64,000 nucleotides of DNA. Origin: Branchipolynoe longqiensis. Taxonomy: Eukaryota; Annelida; Polychaeta; Phyllodocida; Polynoidae. The DNA lies in the NCBI GenBank assembly GCA_030323885.1, contig CM059193.1, positions 90,473,825 to 90,537,824 on the forward strand. Direction: 5' to 3'. Below the pieces are notes generated by a model. That model was not told where the DNA came from and ran no database searches. It saw only the letters and a list, made by a program, of their open reading frames with translations. This document shows, one piece after another, positions 20,001 to 31,170 of the stretch (within the stretch, counting starts at the first letter, position 1; each line of letters starts with the position of its first letter). Made by a program: the position numbers and the translations under genes.

Positions 20001-21100
20001 CACACTGTTCCTTACCCAGCATGCACTTATTTTTAATTTTTTTGTAAATATAGTTTATTCATTGAATAAAGTCTTTTGTCAGCGCCATGGCACTGGTCTT
20101 CCAGCCATGTGACAATACAGTTATTTACAATATATGTATATGTAGTCTGATATTATCATCAGCAGCTAGCTCAAATCAACTGAAATAACAATATTAAACA
20201 TTCAAAGACTTACATATGGTATAGTTTGACAATTCACATATAAAAATAGCAGTTATATGTTGTATTCATACACACTTGATACATGCATGTGCATTGATTA
20301 GACCTTTACATTACGGAGTGGTTAGGTGCATAGTTTCCCTTCATAGGTTTGTATGCCTACTATGTTGTGAATTGCAAAACTATCATGTTGTTGGAGTTAA
20401 CATTTTGAGATGGAGTGTTAGTAGAATGGTTTGTTTATTCTGTTGGATAGAGTGTGGTTAGCTTGTAGGGTTATGCTTAAAAGGTGTGTTTTTTGACTAC
20501 ATGAAGTAGTTTGAGTAAGTAGGTTGTTAGTAATGATGGGATAAACAATGCTTGAAGACCCTATAATACCAAGACGGCTCACTCAGCCTGTACTGTGTAA
20601 TCAAAATGATCAAACCCACCAGTTGGTGCGCTGGCTGTTCCCCAGGCTAAACAGATGCTATATTATATGCACAACTGTATATATGAATGTGAAAGATGTG
20701 TGATGATGGCGATGACGATGACGATGCCGATGATGATGCATGCCTGTTCATAACAATTTCATATTGATGTGTATTCACACTTACCCGTCTCATGCATGAT
20801 ATAACCGTAAGTGTTTACATGTGAAACACCAACCAGCATCTGGGTGGATCAAACCTACCACAAGGTGGCACTGCAACATTTACATCACATGGGAGAGTCA
20901 GGGAGTGAGCCGTCACAGAACCACAGGGTCCCCGGTTTATAGCAATACTACCAGACTGACACACATTTCCGAATTTGCTGGGCAAATAATTTGTACGGTG
21001 GATGACTTGGTTTGTTTGCAGCAGGTAAAGGAGCGCGTGGGGTGGTGGGAGGGGGTGGGGTGGCCATAGGTGCTTATAATAGATAGCTAATTAAATATGG
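20001..21100. other. Unclassified, with one dispersed repeat
   Basis: At 20045-20170 'agtttattcattgaataaag', 'ggcactggtcttccagcc' and 'gtctgatattatcatcagca' recur in part at 63905-63985 and 52875-52910. A GATGAC-rich microsatellite lies at 20700-20742. I recognise no exon; ORFs are below 85 aa without domains. Confidence 0.4.
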
Positions 21101-21109
21101 CGACCTCAT

Positions 21110-23940
21110 CACTAGGCCTGTAGAAGGGCCTGATTGGCTTGGTGAATTCTTACCAGGTTCTTGAATTCTAGTTGTGTTTGTGCATGTCTAATTCTGACTG
21201 GGAGTTCATTCCATAATTTGCTGCCTTTGTAGATAGGGGCTCTTGTCAGTCTATTTGTGAGTGGTTTAGGAACTTTGAGGAGTGTAGCATCCCCCTGCCT
21301 GGTAACTCTGGTAGTATGGTCTATGTAGTTGTCATCCTTGGCTCTGATAAACATAAGAGATCAGGCTCAGGTATGTGATATTAGATCTAGTGTGCATCTC
21401 ATTCACTAAGAGAACTTTGCCCCTATATACTGTTCTAAGAGCTCGGTTTTGAGTTCTCTGTAATTTATTTTCTTGTGTTTTGTTAAAAGGCCATAGATTA
21501 GATCATTATAATATATTATTGGCAAAATAGTTGCCTTATACAGTTTGAGCGCTGTGTTATCACTCATGTAGCATCTTATTTTTCTAAAGGTTGCCATTCT
21601 CATACCTAGAATTTGGTTCAGCCTCGATAGTTGCTTGTTCACATTCAGTGTAGTGTCAAGTGTGGTTCCTAAGTATGTGTACGAGTTCACTTCTCTTAGC
21701 ACTGCTTTGCCTATACATAGCTCTATATTTTGTACATGCAATTTTCTAGATTTTGTTCCAAATATCACATATTTTGATTTTTGGGTGTTTAAGGTAAGTT
21801 ATCAGCACACCAAATATTGACCTTTTTTAACACCTTGTTTACCATAGTAGCTGCCAGAATAATGTTTTTATTGTGCACTCTGAGGACAGCAGCATCCGCA
21901 AAAAGTGTGAAATTAGCACTGGTAGACAGCAATGGTAGGTCATTAATAAATATCAGAAAGAGGAGTGGTCCCAAAGTGAAACCTTGGGGCACTCCTGTTC
22001 TGACAGTTCTAGTGGAGGATTCTGTATTATTAATGTGTGTGACTTGTTGTCTGTTGTTTAAGTAGTTGGATATGAACCTACATGATCTTTTTCCCAGTCC
22101 ATCTCTTTTGATCTTACATAGCAGGATTGTGTGGTCAATTGTATCAAAGCTTTCTTGAAATAAAGAAAAACAGCTATTGTAAGCTCACCTCTGTCTGTGC
22201 TAATCAACAATTCATCCATTAATGAGGCAAGTGCCTTAGCCATTGACCTTTCTTTTCTGAAGCCATTTTGTTGGGTGGCTAAATAGTTAGTGTCCTCAAG
22301 AAATGTTTTTATTTGGTCGTGAATTATCTGTTCAATTATTCTGCCAGGGAGAGGTAGTATGGATATAGGTTGCAGTTCATTACAGAACTTTGGGTTATCT
22401 ACCTTGGGTATATGGGTAACTGTTGCTCTGTTCCATTTTTCTGTGAACATTCCAGTAGTAATTATGACGTTGTATAGGTATGTAAATTCATCTATGAGAG
22501 CCTTGATGGTGCCTGTGATAAAGGTTGAACTGATGTCCCTCATGCCTGAAGGTTTGAATGGTGATAGAGTTTGTACTTTGGTAAGGATCTTCTCTTTTGT
22601 TGTTTCTATGAGATCATATCTATGTTGGTTAACTACAACCTTATAGTTTCCCTGGACATCATCTTTTGGTTGAAATTTTTGGGCTAGGTTAGCTCCTATA
22701 TCAACAAAATATTTGTTGATCTCTTCTGCTAGTTGAATATCAGGTATTGTTTCACCAGTACTGTCGTTTATTAAATTACTGATATTTGGCTTGGGATCAG
22801 GCTCCATTTGATCTAGTTCATAACAAAATTTCTTGGGGTTTTGGTTGTGACTGATGGCTTGGTCAAGATAGTACCTTGATTTTGCCTTTCGAACCTCAGT
22901 CCTGGCCTTTCTAGTTAAGCGTTTGGCTATGAATGTATCCCCTGGTTCTTTGGTTAATTCAGCCTTTTGGCAACAGTAGTCCCGATCTCGTTGTAGTTCT
23001 TGTAATTGTCATTTAGGTATTTAGCTGTGTTTTTTCTTATTCTCAGTTCAATCATTGGGCAAAGTTTGTCAGCAGCTCTATCAAGGATAGGTTCTAACAT
23101 GTCCCAGCACTTGTTCGGATCTTGCTCATAAATATTTTATTGGTAGCAAATCCCAGTAATGTGGTTGAGAGCTCCTCATAGGTGCAGGTTCTATATGAGC
23201 GGCCTCAGTGTGATGTGGTTTGTTTCTCATTCCTTGTTTAAAAAAAAATTATATAAATAGGTTTGTGATCACTTATGTTGTAGTTGAGGATACTGGATGT
23301 AGTACAATATTTTATATTTGTAAAAGCCAGGTAAATTGTTGTATTTGAGGTCTGTATGCTTCTAGTAGTTTTGTTAATCATCTGTTGCAGTTCATGTTCT
23401 GTGGCAAATTGTCTCATGATATTGGCTGATGGTTGATTTTGTGCATTGTAATCTGCATTGTAATCACCAATGAGAAGAGTTTCATATTTGTGAATGTCTA
23501 TAATTTGTTTCATGGTTGAGCTTAGTAGGTCAAAAGCTTCCTGCATATTCCCATTTGGGGGCCTATATACATTACCTATTATAATTTTCTTTGTGTGTGG
23601 TCTGGTGATGACTGTCCACTCTAATTCTAGAGTTCCATTTGAAATATTGTGGTTGGCATACTTTTCAGTGTCTATTTGCAGTGTGTCTTTGCAGTAGAAT
23701 CCTAGGCCTCCACCAGCTTTGCCTTGGCCATTTGGAAGCTTTGTTTGCCTGTCAAATCTTAGGAACTTGTACCCTTGAATTGATGTCAGCTTTTCCTCAA
23801 TGTGGCTGCTTAGCCATGTTTGTGATACTGTAAAAACATCAAGTCCTGATCATGGCAGGTCCATTCTTATTTGTTCAATTTTATGGGTTAGACTATGTAC
23901 ATTAAGCTGTCCTATTTTAAAGCCTGGCAGACCCTTCAGT
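21110..23940 (-). pseudogene. LINE copy 1: endonuclease and reverse transcriptase (decayed)
   Basis: A near-complete pol of a non-LTR retrotransposon with an APE-type endonuclease, probably of the CR1/L2/Jockey assemblage. The endonuclease starts near 23940 ('KIGQLNVHSLTHKI', an in-frame stop soon after) and continues through 'KAGGGLGFYCKDTLQI', 'IGNVYRPPNG', 'LLIGDYNADYN' and 'YNISDHKPIY'. The 249-aa frame 22807-22058 holds the RT start ('SPFKPSGMRDISS', 'NGFRKERSMAKAL', 'AVFLYFKKA'), then a one-base frameshift before 'DTIDHTILL'. The frame 21992-21789 holds 'PQGFTLGPLLFLIFINDL' and 'FTLFADAAV', so the catalytic xADD is FADA: the second Asp is lost. 21768-21406 and 21354-21112 carry the C-terminal region ending 'KLWNELPVRIRHAQ'. 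The copy is dead by several independent lesions. Confidence 0.85.
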
Positions 23941-24226
23941 AATTGCCCCCAGTTGTGGTCCCAGCGCGCTCACACCTAAGAACCATTGTCTCCCCAGTAA
24001 ATATTGTTACTGCCATGTCTGTTGCCAGCATAAGATCAGTTATAAAAGTTAAAGTTGTTATCCCACCTGCAATGGAATAAAGTAGTAATGTCATATCGAT
24101 GACTATTTTCCAAATAATTGACTGTTGCATAAAGTGAGTATAAGTTGTATTGGTAGATGGGGGTGAGTTAATGATTTGGACATCTGTTGCTGGAGTGTCC
24201 GTAGATATCAAGACTGTCTGTCTCAT
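23936..24226 (-). CDS. Short ORF just upstream of LINE 1, function unknown
   Basis: A 96-aa ORF precedes and overlaps the endonuclease start in another frame. It has one hydrophobic stretch ('IVIDMTLLLYSIAGGITTLT') and no zinc knuckle or coiled coil, so it is not an obvious ORF1. It may be a remnant of the LINE 5' region or chance. Confidence 0.2.
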   Translation of the reverse strand: MRQTVLISTDTPATDVQIINSPPSTNTTYTHFMQQSIIWKIVIDMTLLLYSIAGGITTLTFITDLMLATDMAVTIFTGETMVLRCERAGTTTGGNY

Positions 24227-24479
24227 GGGTTAGGAGATGTAATATTATCTGATTTGTTTGTGACTGTGTAGCATGCTTGCAAGGATTAGCAACCAAACAT
24301 CACCCACAATAGTTGTAAGGATGATATCATGCATCCTTAGGTAGTGCAGTGCAGAGTAATTATAAGTATCAACATGCTGTTAACAGTACCAGCATGCCTT
24401 TTTTTAAACACTTCAATAGGTACACACCAACTAACACCGATAACATCTATTATCAGGTTATTCAACCCTCTCCGCAAAC

Positions 24480-24535
24480 ACCCCCTCCCCACCTCCACCT
24501 CCACCTCCACCTCCACCTCCACCTCCCCGCGAAAC
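24480..24535 (+). repeat. (CCACCT)n microsatellite
   Basis: A short C-rich start is followed by about five perfect CCACCT units. A minus-strand ORF reads it as (VE)n; this is an artefact. Confidence 0.9.
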
Positions 24536-24699
24536 TGGATGTAGTACACCCGGAAATGCCCACCAGACACCAAGCGACATACCTACCTACATCACTCATC
24601 AACAAGTGTGTTCATGTTTGTAGGAAGGTGTCTGATTGACATAATTGACAGATAAACTGTACTTAAAAGTTGTATGATATGTGTCTTTAGAAGTGATAT

Positions 24700-24949
24700 A
24701 CAGTATAACCCCGTAAATCAAACTTGAAGGGAACCTAGAAATTTGTTTGGATTAACTAATCATTGGTTTAACCGAGCTTTGGCTTCGACTTTGACTTGGC
24801 TTTGGCATTATGAATGTAATATACAATATATGTTGACGCTTTGATTTTTTTTTTTTTCTGTATACACAGTATAACCCCGTTAACCCAAGCTTGGTTAAGC
24901 CAAACTTAATCCAAACTTGTTGTTGGCAGCCCGCAAAATACTAATGCCG
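24700..24949 (+). mobile_element. Pogo-like MITE, truncated left half
   Basis: 'acagtataaccccgt' occurs at 24700 and again near 24865, followed by 'tttgtttggattaac', 'ggcttcgactttgactt' and 'aacccaagcttggttaa'. This is the outer and inner left end of the family seen whole at 35067-35574. It stops at 'gcaaaatact', where LINE 2 begins, and no right half is found after the LINE. The TIR start CAGTATAAC resembles pogo/Tigger termini, which is family knowledge and not proof. Confidence 0.65.
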
Positions 24950-26540
24950 CAAACTACCATCAACATCTTAAGCCTGCAGCAGCTCATCACTGAATGCACA
25001 AGGCTAAGCAACAATAGCTCAACAATAGACCTAATACTAACCAACTCAAACCATGCCACAAAGTGGGGCACTAGAAGCTGGGGTATAAACGACCACAAAC
25101 TAGTATATGTAAACAGGAAAATGCTCAAAAGCACAAATCACTATGAATACAAAATGGGCAGGTCCCTAAAAAACTACTCAGAAGATACATTAAAAAATCA
25201 TCTGCACCAGAACATAAACAACATCACACAAAACAGAGATGATGTTGATATCTATTCGGACAACATCAACACAGAAATAAGAAAATCAACTGATAAGATG
25301 TGTCCCATCAAGAAAATAAAAATATGAAAAAACCAAGACCCTTGGGTAGACAAAGACCTCACTACAACCAAAAGTAAACTGGGTGATAAAGCAAAATGCA
25401 CAAAAACAATAGAAGACAAACTGGCCTACCATGTCGCCAGAAACAACTCTCTCAAAGCTGTGAGAACAGCAAAAAAGAAATACATAATAAAGCAGGACAA
25501 AGACTGGGGAAGCAACACAAAACAAATTCAGGAAAAATATAAACCTATTATTCCAACAAAATAACAAACAAAAGCATACAAACTTCCAAGATATCAAAGG
25601 GACAATGCTCACAGACAAAGATGCAGAAAACAAACTGAGCACACACTTTGCAACAATAGGGCAAAAGCTGTCAGAATTTTTTTTTAAAAGATGGGAAAAA
25701 AGATCAGGAACTGTGCAGAACGAGATCCCCACCTGCAAAACATGATAGAAGTAAACAAATTAATAAGTGACATAGTCAAGAATAAACCAAGTGGAATATA
25801 TGAAATACCAACCAAAATACTGAAAGAGGCACTTCAAGCCATCCAAGCCACCATAGTAGACCTATTCAACATCTCCTTTGAGCAGGGGCGTTTTATCTCA
25901 GCTTTGGAAAATGGCAACCATCACCCCCATTCACAAAAGTGGAGACAAACAAAACATGGGAAATTACAGGCCAATATCAATTCTTCAAACCCCAGGCAAG
26001 TGTATTGAAAAAGTGGTACATAGACACATCAATGAACACCTGGAAAAAAACGATATACTAAACGAAAGAGAAGGGGGTTTCAGGTAACTGCAATCCACAT
26101 CAAAAACAATAGCTAACCTAACAAATGACATGCTGGCATCAATGAACCAAAGACAATTAGTTGGAGCAGCCTTCATTGACTTCAGCAAAGCATTTGACAC
26201 AGTAGACCACAGGATACTACTGGAACAACTAAAAACCATGGGCATAAAATCCAACACTATGGCTTGGATAAAATGCTACCTGAACAACAGGCAATGGAAA
26301 ACAAAAATAAACAATACACTATCAGACAATCAACCTGTCACATGTGGTGTAACTCAAGGGTCAGTGTTAGTGCCACTACTCTTTATAATCTATATAAACG
26401 ATCTTGAAAAACAGTTGCAAACTGAATGCCTCCAACTATATGCAGATGACACAGTCATATATCCAAATGGCACCACAGAAGAGGAGGTAATAACTAAACA
26501 AATTAAAGAAATGTTGCACAGTGAACTGGCATGACTATCG
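24950..26540 (+). pseudogene. LINE copy 2: endonuclease end and reverse transcriptase (decayed)
   Basis: A plus-strand LINE fragment, different from copy 1. It begins inside the endonuclease ('LQQLITECTRLSNNSSTIDL', 'GINDHKLVYVNRK') and runs through a linker with stops at about 25327 and 25562. The RT then occupies three pieces: 25691-25900 ('NKPSGIYEIPTKIL'), a frameshift, 25908-26087 ('MATITPIHKSGDKQNMGNYR', 'PISILQTPGKCIEKV', a stop after 'GGFR'), and 26130-26534 ('AAFIDFSKAFDTVDHRILL', 'GVTQGSVLVPLLFIIYIND', 'LQLYADDTVI'). The catalytic YADD is intact at 26439-26450. The PQG box is altered to TQG. The RT thumb and 3' end are missing, and the copy is not functional. Assignment to CR1/L2/Jockey-type LINEs is from motif style. 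Confidence 0.85.
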
Positions 26541-26710
26541 ATGATACCAAAGATAACCTTACTAACAACCCTACTGACTGAATATTGTTGTTCTTATGAT
26601 TGTTAGATGGCTGTATTGGTTTCCATGGTAACTTTGTATCCTGTTACAGTGATGTGGTATATAAAACTTAGTAGTACAGCAATCAGTATAGTGTCAATGC
26701 ATTGGCAATG
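26541..26710. other. Unclassified spacer
   Basis: No recognised element between the LINE 2 end and CGT-MITE copy 3. Confidence 0.4.
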
Positions 26711-27420
26711 CTTTATGGAGCAGTCACACTACAACGTGTATTCCGGCGTGCCGCCAACGCGCTTAAATATATTCAACGCGTCGAGAAACGTCAAACTTTT
26801 CGGCGCGTTGCTGGCGTGTTATTGGCGCGCCGCCAGCATGTTGCGCGGGTGGAAAACAAAGAAACCCCTGCCGCTTGACCCAATTTCTAAAAAGTTGCGC
26901 CGCGTTCCCACGGTTGATTAGTGTCTTGTCAACGTGTTATCGGCGTGTTATCGGCGTGTCGCCGGCGCGTCATATGCCGTTGGCAGGTTGGATGCGTGTT
27001 ATCAACGTCTTATCGCCATGTTATCGGCGTTCTCCCAGCGCGTTACACGTTGCCTGGCCCGTCGCAAGTGTGGGAAAATTCCACGACGTTGCTCAATGTT
27101 TCTTGACGCGCTACGAGCGGGCCTGCTACGCGCTGGTAATGCGTGTCGACGTCCTGCTAACGCGCCCGTAACCCGTCGCCGCGCGTCGGCCAGCGCCGAA
27201 AGTTTTGTGCAAGCACAAAACTTTCGGCGCTGGGCGACGCGCACCGACGCGTTGTATCAAAGCGACCTGTCAATCATAGTGTACCGACGTGTACCGACGC
27301 GCCGGCAACGCTTTTGTAACGCGTCCCGACGCGTCCCAACGTTTCGCCAAAAAAAAAAACACGTTGCCACGCGTTGTCCAACGCCGGGCCAACACGTCGT
27401 AATGTGACTGCCCCATTAAG
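26711..27420. mobile_element. CGT-MITE copy 3
   Basis: The ends are CTTTATGGAGCAGTCACACT and, reversed, CTTAATGGGGCAGTCACATT. The interior is colinear with copy 1 in the opposite orientation, sharing 'cgcgcttaaatatattcaac', 'gtcgagaaacgtcaa', 'cccctgccgcttgaccca' and 'aaagttgcgccgcgttccca'. The central palindrome (27191-27232) is perfect, with 20-nt arms CAGCGCCGAAAGTTTTGTGC around AA. ORFs rich in Arg/Ala/Val across it are artefacts. No unambiguous target duplication. Confidence 0.8.
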
Positions 27421-27689
27421 GCCAAATACACACTTGTTATTTTAATAGTTCTTTTTGCGAATATTTAATTCATGAGAACACTCCATTCATTAGTACTGAG
27501 GTACTAGTCTTTCAGACATATCTGCTGAGATTTGCTTGCGTAAATCTTGTTGATGCCGATAATAAATTATAGATAAATGGGACAGGGCATGAGAATCTGA
27601 CGAATGCTGTGGTCGTTGCATTGTGCGTGTGTTAGTGTTATATGCTGCCAACTAAAGACTCATGTGGACCGTAGGCTTCCAATCCGGGA
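27421..27689. other. Unclassified spacer
   Basis: No recognised family; the last 40 bases may belong to a worn SINE-A head ('ccgggagttcaaatc'). Confidence 0.35.
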
Positions 27690-27925
27690 GTTCAAATCGC
27701 CCGAATGAGTTAGAGCGTTCATCTCCCATGTTGGTAGATCATTGGACCGTGGGTTTGAATCCTGGTCAAGTCAAACCAATGGCTTAAAATTTGATACTTG
27801 TCGCTTCCTTGCCAGGCGCTCGGCATTATTAGGATAGGGCAAGGAGCAGTGGAATGAAGAAGACCAGTCATCTGCGACCAACATTTCCTCTGCTTAAACA
27901 ACTAATGTACCAAGAACAAAAATAC
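27690..27925 (+). mobile_element. Chimeric SINE: SINE-A head with SINE-B tail
   Basis: The 5' part is SINE-A (head 'cccgaatgagttagagcg', B box 'gtgggtttgaatcc', body to 'aggatagggcaagga'). At about 27850 it switches to the SINE-B tail ('gcagtggaatgaagaagacc', 'cttaaacaactaatgtacc') with no SINE-A sequence after it. The joined product may come from template switching or from recombination between adjacent copies. Confidence 0.7.
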
Positions 27926-27929
27926 TTTA

Positions 27930-28195
27930 AAAAATCCCATCCGAGTCGAATCAATGACTTACCAAATTTATACTTGTCACTACCTGGCCTGGCACTCGGT
28001 GTTAATAGAATAGTGCAAGGACTATTTAGGTAAGTGTCAAGATAATCGGACTGAGTGGCATATCGGATCATGGTAGCCTAATTTCCCAGTGGGGCAGCAC
28101 TATATAGTCACCATGATTGTGCACTACCACAAGTCGGTACCCATCCTGATATGAACATGGATGTTGCCTGGACGTAAAACTCCAACAACCAACAA
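27930..28195 (+). mobile_element. SINE-A, body and tail
   Basis: It lacks the A box. It starts near 'cgagtcgaatcaatgactt' and continues through 'ggtgttaatagaatag', 'ggggcagcactatatagt', 'acaagtcggtacccatcc' and 'gacgtaaaactccaacaac'. It faces an inverted SINE-A half directly downstream. Confidence 0.75.
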
Positions 28196-28330
28196 CAAGC
28201 CAACCAGTCCTCGCCCTATCCTAGTAAAGCCAAGCGCCAAACAAGTCATTGGTTTGAATTGGCTGGGGTTTTTCAAACTTGCAACCTTTCACATGGGAAC
28301 CCTGCGTTCTTACCAATTCTTCCGCCAGCA
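28196..28330 (-). mobile_element. SINE-A, inverted 5' half
   Basis: 'ccaaccagtcctcgccctat', 'aagccaagcgcc', 'agtcattggtttgaattgg' and the inverted head up to 'ttcttccgccagcacg'. With the copy at 27930-28195 it forms an inverted SINE pair. Confidence 0.7.
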
Positions 28331-28690
28331 CGTCCGGTCCTCTATATTTGGCAGTTTATAACTATAAGGCGCATACCTCAATCTCTCCATCACACAAGTA
28401 TATATGTTGCTGCAGTAGTTGCCTTCCACTCCACTGCCTACTGGTGGTTTATTCGCTGTCAGAACACTGTAGCTAGAAATCCCCACAAGCGCTCTATATG
28501 CATGGGATATCAGATGGAGCGAAGTCTCATACCCAGTTTGTGCGGACGACTGGGAATTCACTGGAAGTATAAATAGATGGGGTTCACCAGCCGCATGCGC
28601 AGTGGACAGAGGCTTTAATGATGCTCATAGCTCAGGAGCTTATCAAACTAACTTCATCATCATCATGCTGTCGGTCACGATGCGACAAAG
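28331..28690. other. Unclassified spacer
   Basis: The short ORFs (65-105 aa) have no recognised domain. The right end (from about 28645) is the 3' tail of LINE copy 3, with an inverted (ATG)n run. Confidence 0.35.
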
Positions 28691-29290
28691 ACTGCTTTCA
28701 TTACTTGACTGCCGCTCTCCATTTAGCTCTCTGCCATGAGAGTTGAGTCCATGAGTCAGTCTTAATGTCTCTCAGCTTCATGGTTCTCTTGATGGTATCC
28801 TTGAACTGGAGATGAGGGCGCCCTCGCTTTCTGTAATCAGAAGACAGTTGAGAATAGAGGATCTGCTTTGGTAGCCTGTCTGATGACATCCTCATGAGGT
28901 GTCCAGTCCACCAGAGATTCTTTTTGATCCGAAGATCTTCCATAGAGGGCAGCCCCATCCGTTCGAGTATTTCCTTATTTGTCACTTTGTCCTTCTAGGT
29001 TAGCCTCATGATTGAACGCAGATTTTCGCATGATGAAGGCATGCAGCTTTTTCACCTGTCTTCTGTACACTGTCCAGGCCTCGGCTCCATATAGTAGGGT
29101 GGATAGCACTATTGCATGGTAGATCTTGCCTTTGACCCAAATGGACACATGGTGGTTGTTCCAGAGTCTCTGGCGTAGTCGGCCGAAAGATGCGCTAGCC
29201 TTGGCCATCCTCCTCTGTATTTCAGCATCAATGCATCCATCACTTGATGTACATCAAACTGCCTTATGCATTGCATTAAACTAGTAGCAG
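28645..29290 (-). pseudogene. LINE copy 3: C-terminal RT fragment
   Basis: Two minus-strand frames hold the C-terminal end of a LINE reverse transcriptase. 29208-28975 reads 'FGRLRQRLWNNHHVS', 'KIYHAIVLSTLLYGAEAWTV' and 'KKLHAFIMR'. 28985-28701 reads 'KEILERMGLPSMEDL', 'WTGHLMRMSSDRLPKQILYS' and 'RKRGRPHLQFKDTIKR'. This motif order is common in RTE-type and related endonuclease-reverse-transcriptase proteins. A frameshift lies near 28980. The 3' end is a (CAT/ATG)n run near 28660. A matching 3' stub lies at 45002-45090. The catalytic core is absent. Confidence 0.8.
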
Positions 29291-29565
29291 ACAAAATTCA
29301 CTAGTAGACAATATAATTATCAAACGCACTTGGGCATTCCATTAAGGTTAAACTGACTTATACATCCAATTACAATTAAACTGACTTGTGCATTCCATTT
29401 TACTTGTAGCAGACAACATTCACGTGTACTAGTAGTAGACAATATATCAAATTGACTTGTTCATTCCATTAAAGTTAAACTGACTTGTGCATTTCATTAA
29501 AGTTAAACTGACTTGTGCATTTCAGTAAAGTTCAACTGACTTGTGCATTTCATTAAAGTTGTGGG
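29291..29565. repeat. 28-bp minisatellite with interspersed units
   Basis: The unit 'ttaaactgacttgtgcattt' plus 'cattaaag' recurs about six times, perfect in the last copies. The first half also holds 'agcagacaa(c/a)attcac' units with 'ctagtag', suggesting a longer composite unit. Confidence 0.8.
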
Positions 29566-29639
29566 TCTTTTGTTTTTGTTACTCATGGTTATTTACCCTG
29601 CCCAAGGGTTCTCATGTAACCGTATTTATAATATATATA

Positions 29640-30270
29640 CTACTATAGATAAAAGTTAATGGTGTAATCTTGGAGCAGGTAGAGTCATTTGTGTATCTGG
29701 GCCATTTAATAACTAGTGATGGTGGATGTGAAAGAGAGATTAAACGGAGAATAAGCATTGCCAAAACAACATTTCTAAAGATGGAGAAAGTACTAACATC
29801 TAGAGACATAAATATAAAAACAAGACTCTGACTGCTAAAATGCTATGTGTGGTTTACCCTTTTATATTGCTGTGAGACATGGACTTTGAAGAAAGCAATA
29901 ACAACAAAGCTCGAGGCATTTGAAATGTGGCAATACAGAAGAATGTTAAAAATTCCATGGACAGCAATGATAAGCAACGTGGAGGTCCTAACAAGAATGT
30001 CAATAAAGAGACAGATAATACAAACGATCAAAAACCGAAAGATTAAATAGTTTGGCCACATGATACAACACCAGGAATCACAGAGAAGAATACTGGAAGG
30101 GAAGATAGAAGGGAAAAGAGCAAGAGGGAGAAGGAGAACAACATGGATGGACAACATCACTGAGTGGATAGCAATGAGCTATGCGGAATGCGTGAGAGGA
30201 AGGAATGACAGGAAGAGATGGAGGTCCATTGCAGCCAACCTTCTTCGAGAAGACGGCACCCATTGATTGA
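29640..30270 (+). pseudogene. LINE copy 4: C-terminal RT fragment
   Basis: The plus-strand reading is 'KVNGVILEQVESFVYLGHLI', 'REIKRRISIAKTTFLKM', then a stop at 29829. It resumes with 'KCYVWFTLLYCCETWTLKKA', 'KLEAFEMWQYRRMLKIPW', a stop near 30048, then 'FGHMIQHQESQRRILEGKIE', 'RARGRRRTTWMDNITEW' and 'RNDRKRWRSIAANLL'. This is the end of an RTE-like endonuclease-reverse-transcriptase protein and is distinct from copy 3. It ends in (TTGA)n at 30265, the short microsatellite tail usual for such LINEs. The catalytic part is missing. Confidence 0.8.
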
Positions 30271-30287
30271 TTGATACTACTCTACGA

Positions 30288-30615
30288 CCAGACGGGGTGG
30301 CCGAATGAGTAGAGCGTCTGTCTCCTGTTTTGGGAGATCGGGAGATCTGAACCCATGAGTTTGTGGGTTCGAATTCTGGTCGCGTCAAACCAATGACTTG
30401 TCGCTTCTTAGCCTGGTGCTCGGCATTATTAGGAGAGGGCATATACTGGTTGGCTCAGTTTCAGGATAATGTGACTGAGTGGGATATCATGGCATGGTGC
30501 TGGTGGCCTGGTTTCCCAGTGGGGCAGCACTATAACGTTGCCATGAGTGTGCACTGTCACAAGTCGGTACCTGTCCTGATATGACCTTAGCTGTTGCTAG
30601 GACGTATACCAACAA
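30288..30615 (+). mobile_element. SINE-A, full-length copy
   Basis: A box 'ggccgaatgagtagagcg', B box 'gtgggttcgaattc', body with 'cattattaggagagggc', 'tcaggataatgtgactga', 'ggggcagcactataacg', 'cacaagtcggtacctgtcc' and tail 'ctaggacgtataccaac'. It follows LINE copy 4 after about 20 bp, which may reflect a shared retrotransposition hot spot or chance. Confidence 0.85.
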
Positions 30616-30854
30616 CAAAGAAATACTACTCTACGTAAAAAGGAAATGAAAGTTACTCAGACTTCAAGCGCATATCAGGTTATAACTGTCCAGTACATAC
30701 ATTTGTCATAGACTTTGGGTGTTGGTCTAAGAATTGCCGTTATTGATGACTGGGGCGGAGCTGTGTTTTAGTCCAAACGAGACAATCCCTTATGGGCTGA
30801 CAATAATAAGAGTCCTAATGACCCACTATCTCATCATTATATTGGTTGGCTGTT

Positions 30855-31170
30855 GGAGTTTTATATCCTTGCAACATCTAAGGTCATTTCAGGATGGGCA
30901 CCGACTTGTGACAGTGTGTACTCATGGCAACTTTATAGTGCTGTCCCACTACAAAATCAGATCACCTGCACCATGACCCAATATCCCACACAGTCACATT
31001 AATTTTGACACCGAGCCAACCAGTCCTTGTCCTATCCTATTAATGCCAAGCGCCAGGCTAGGAAGCGATACATATCAATTTTATAAGTCATCAGTTTGAC
31101 TTGACCGAGAACCAAGCTCGTGAACTCCTGTGCGCAAGGTCTGCGCTTTACCGATTCGACCCGGTTGCAT
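30855..31170 (-). mobile_element. SINE-A, full-length copy (inverted)
   Basis: Starts with the inverted tail 'gttggagttttatatccttg' and 'catctaaggtcatttcagga', and ends at the inverted head 'ctttaccgattcgac' near 31155. It makes an inverted pair with 30288-30615. Confidence 0.8.
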
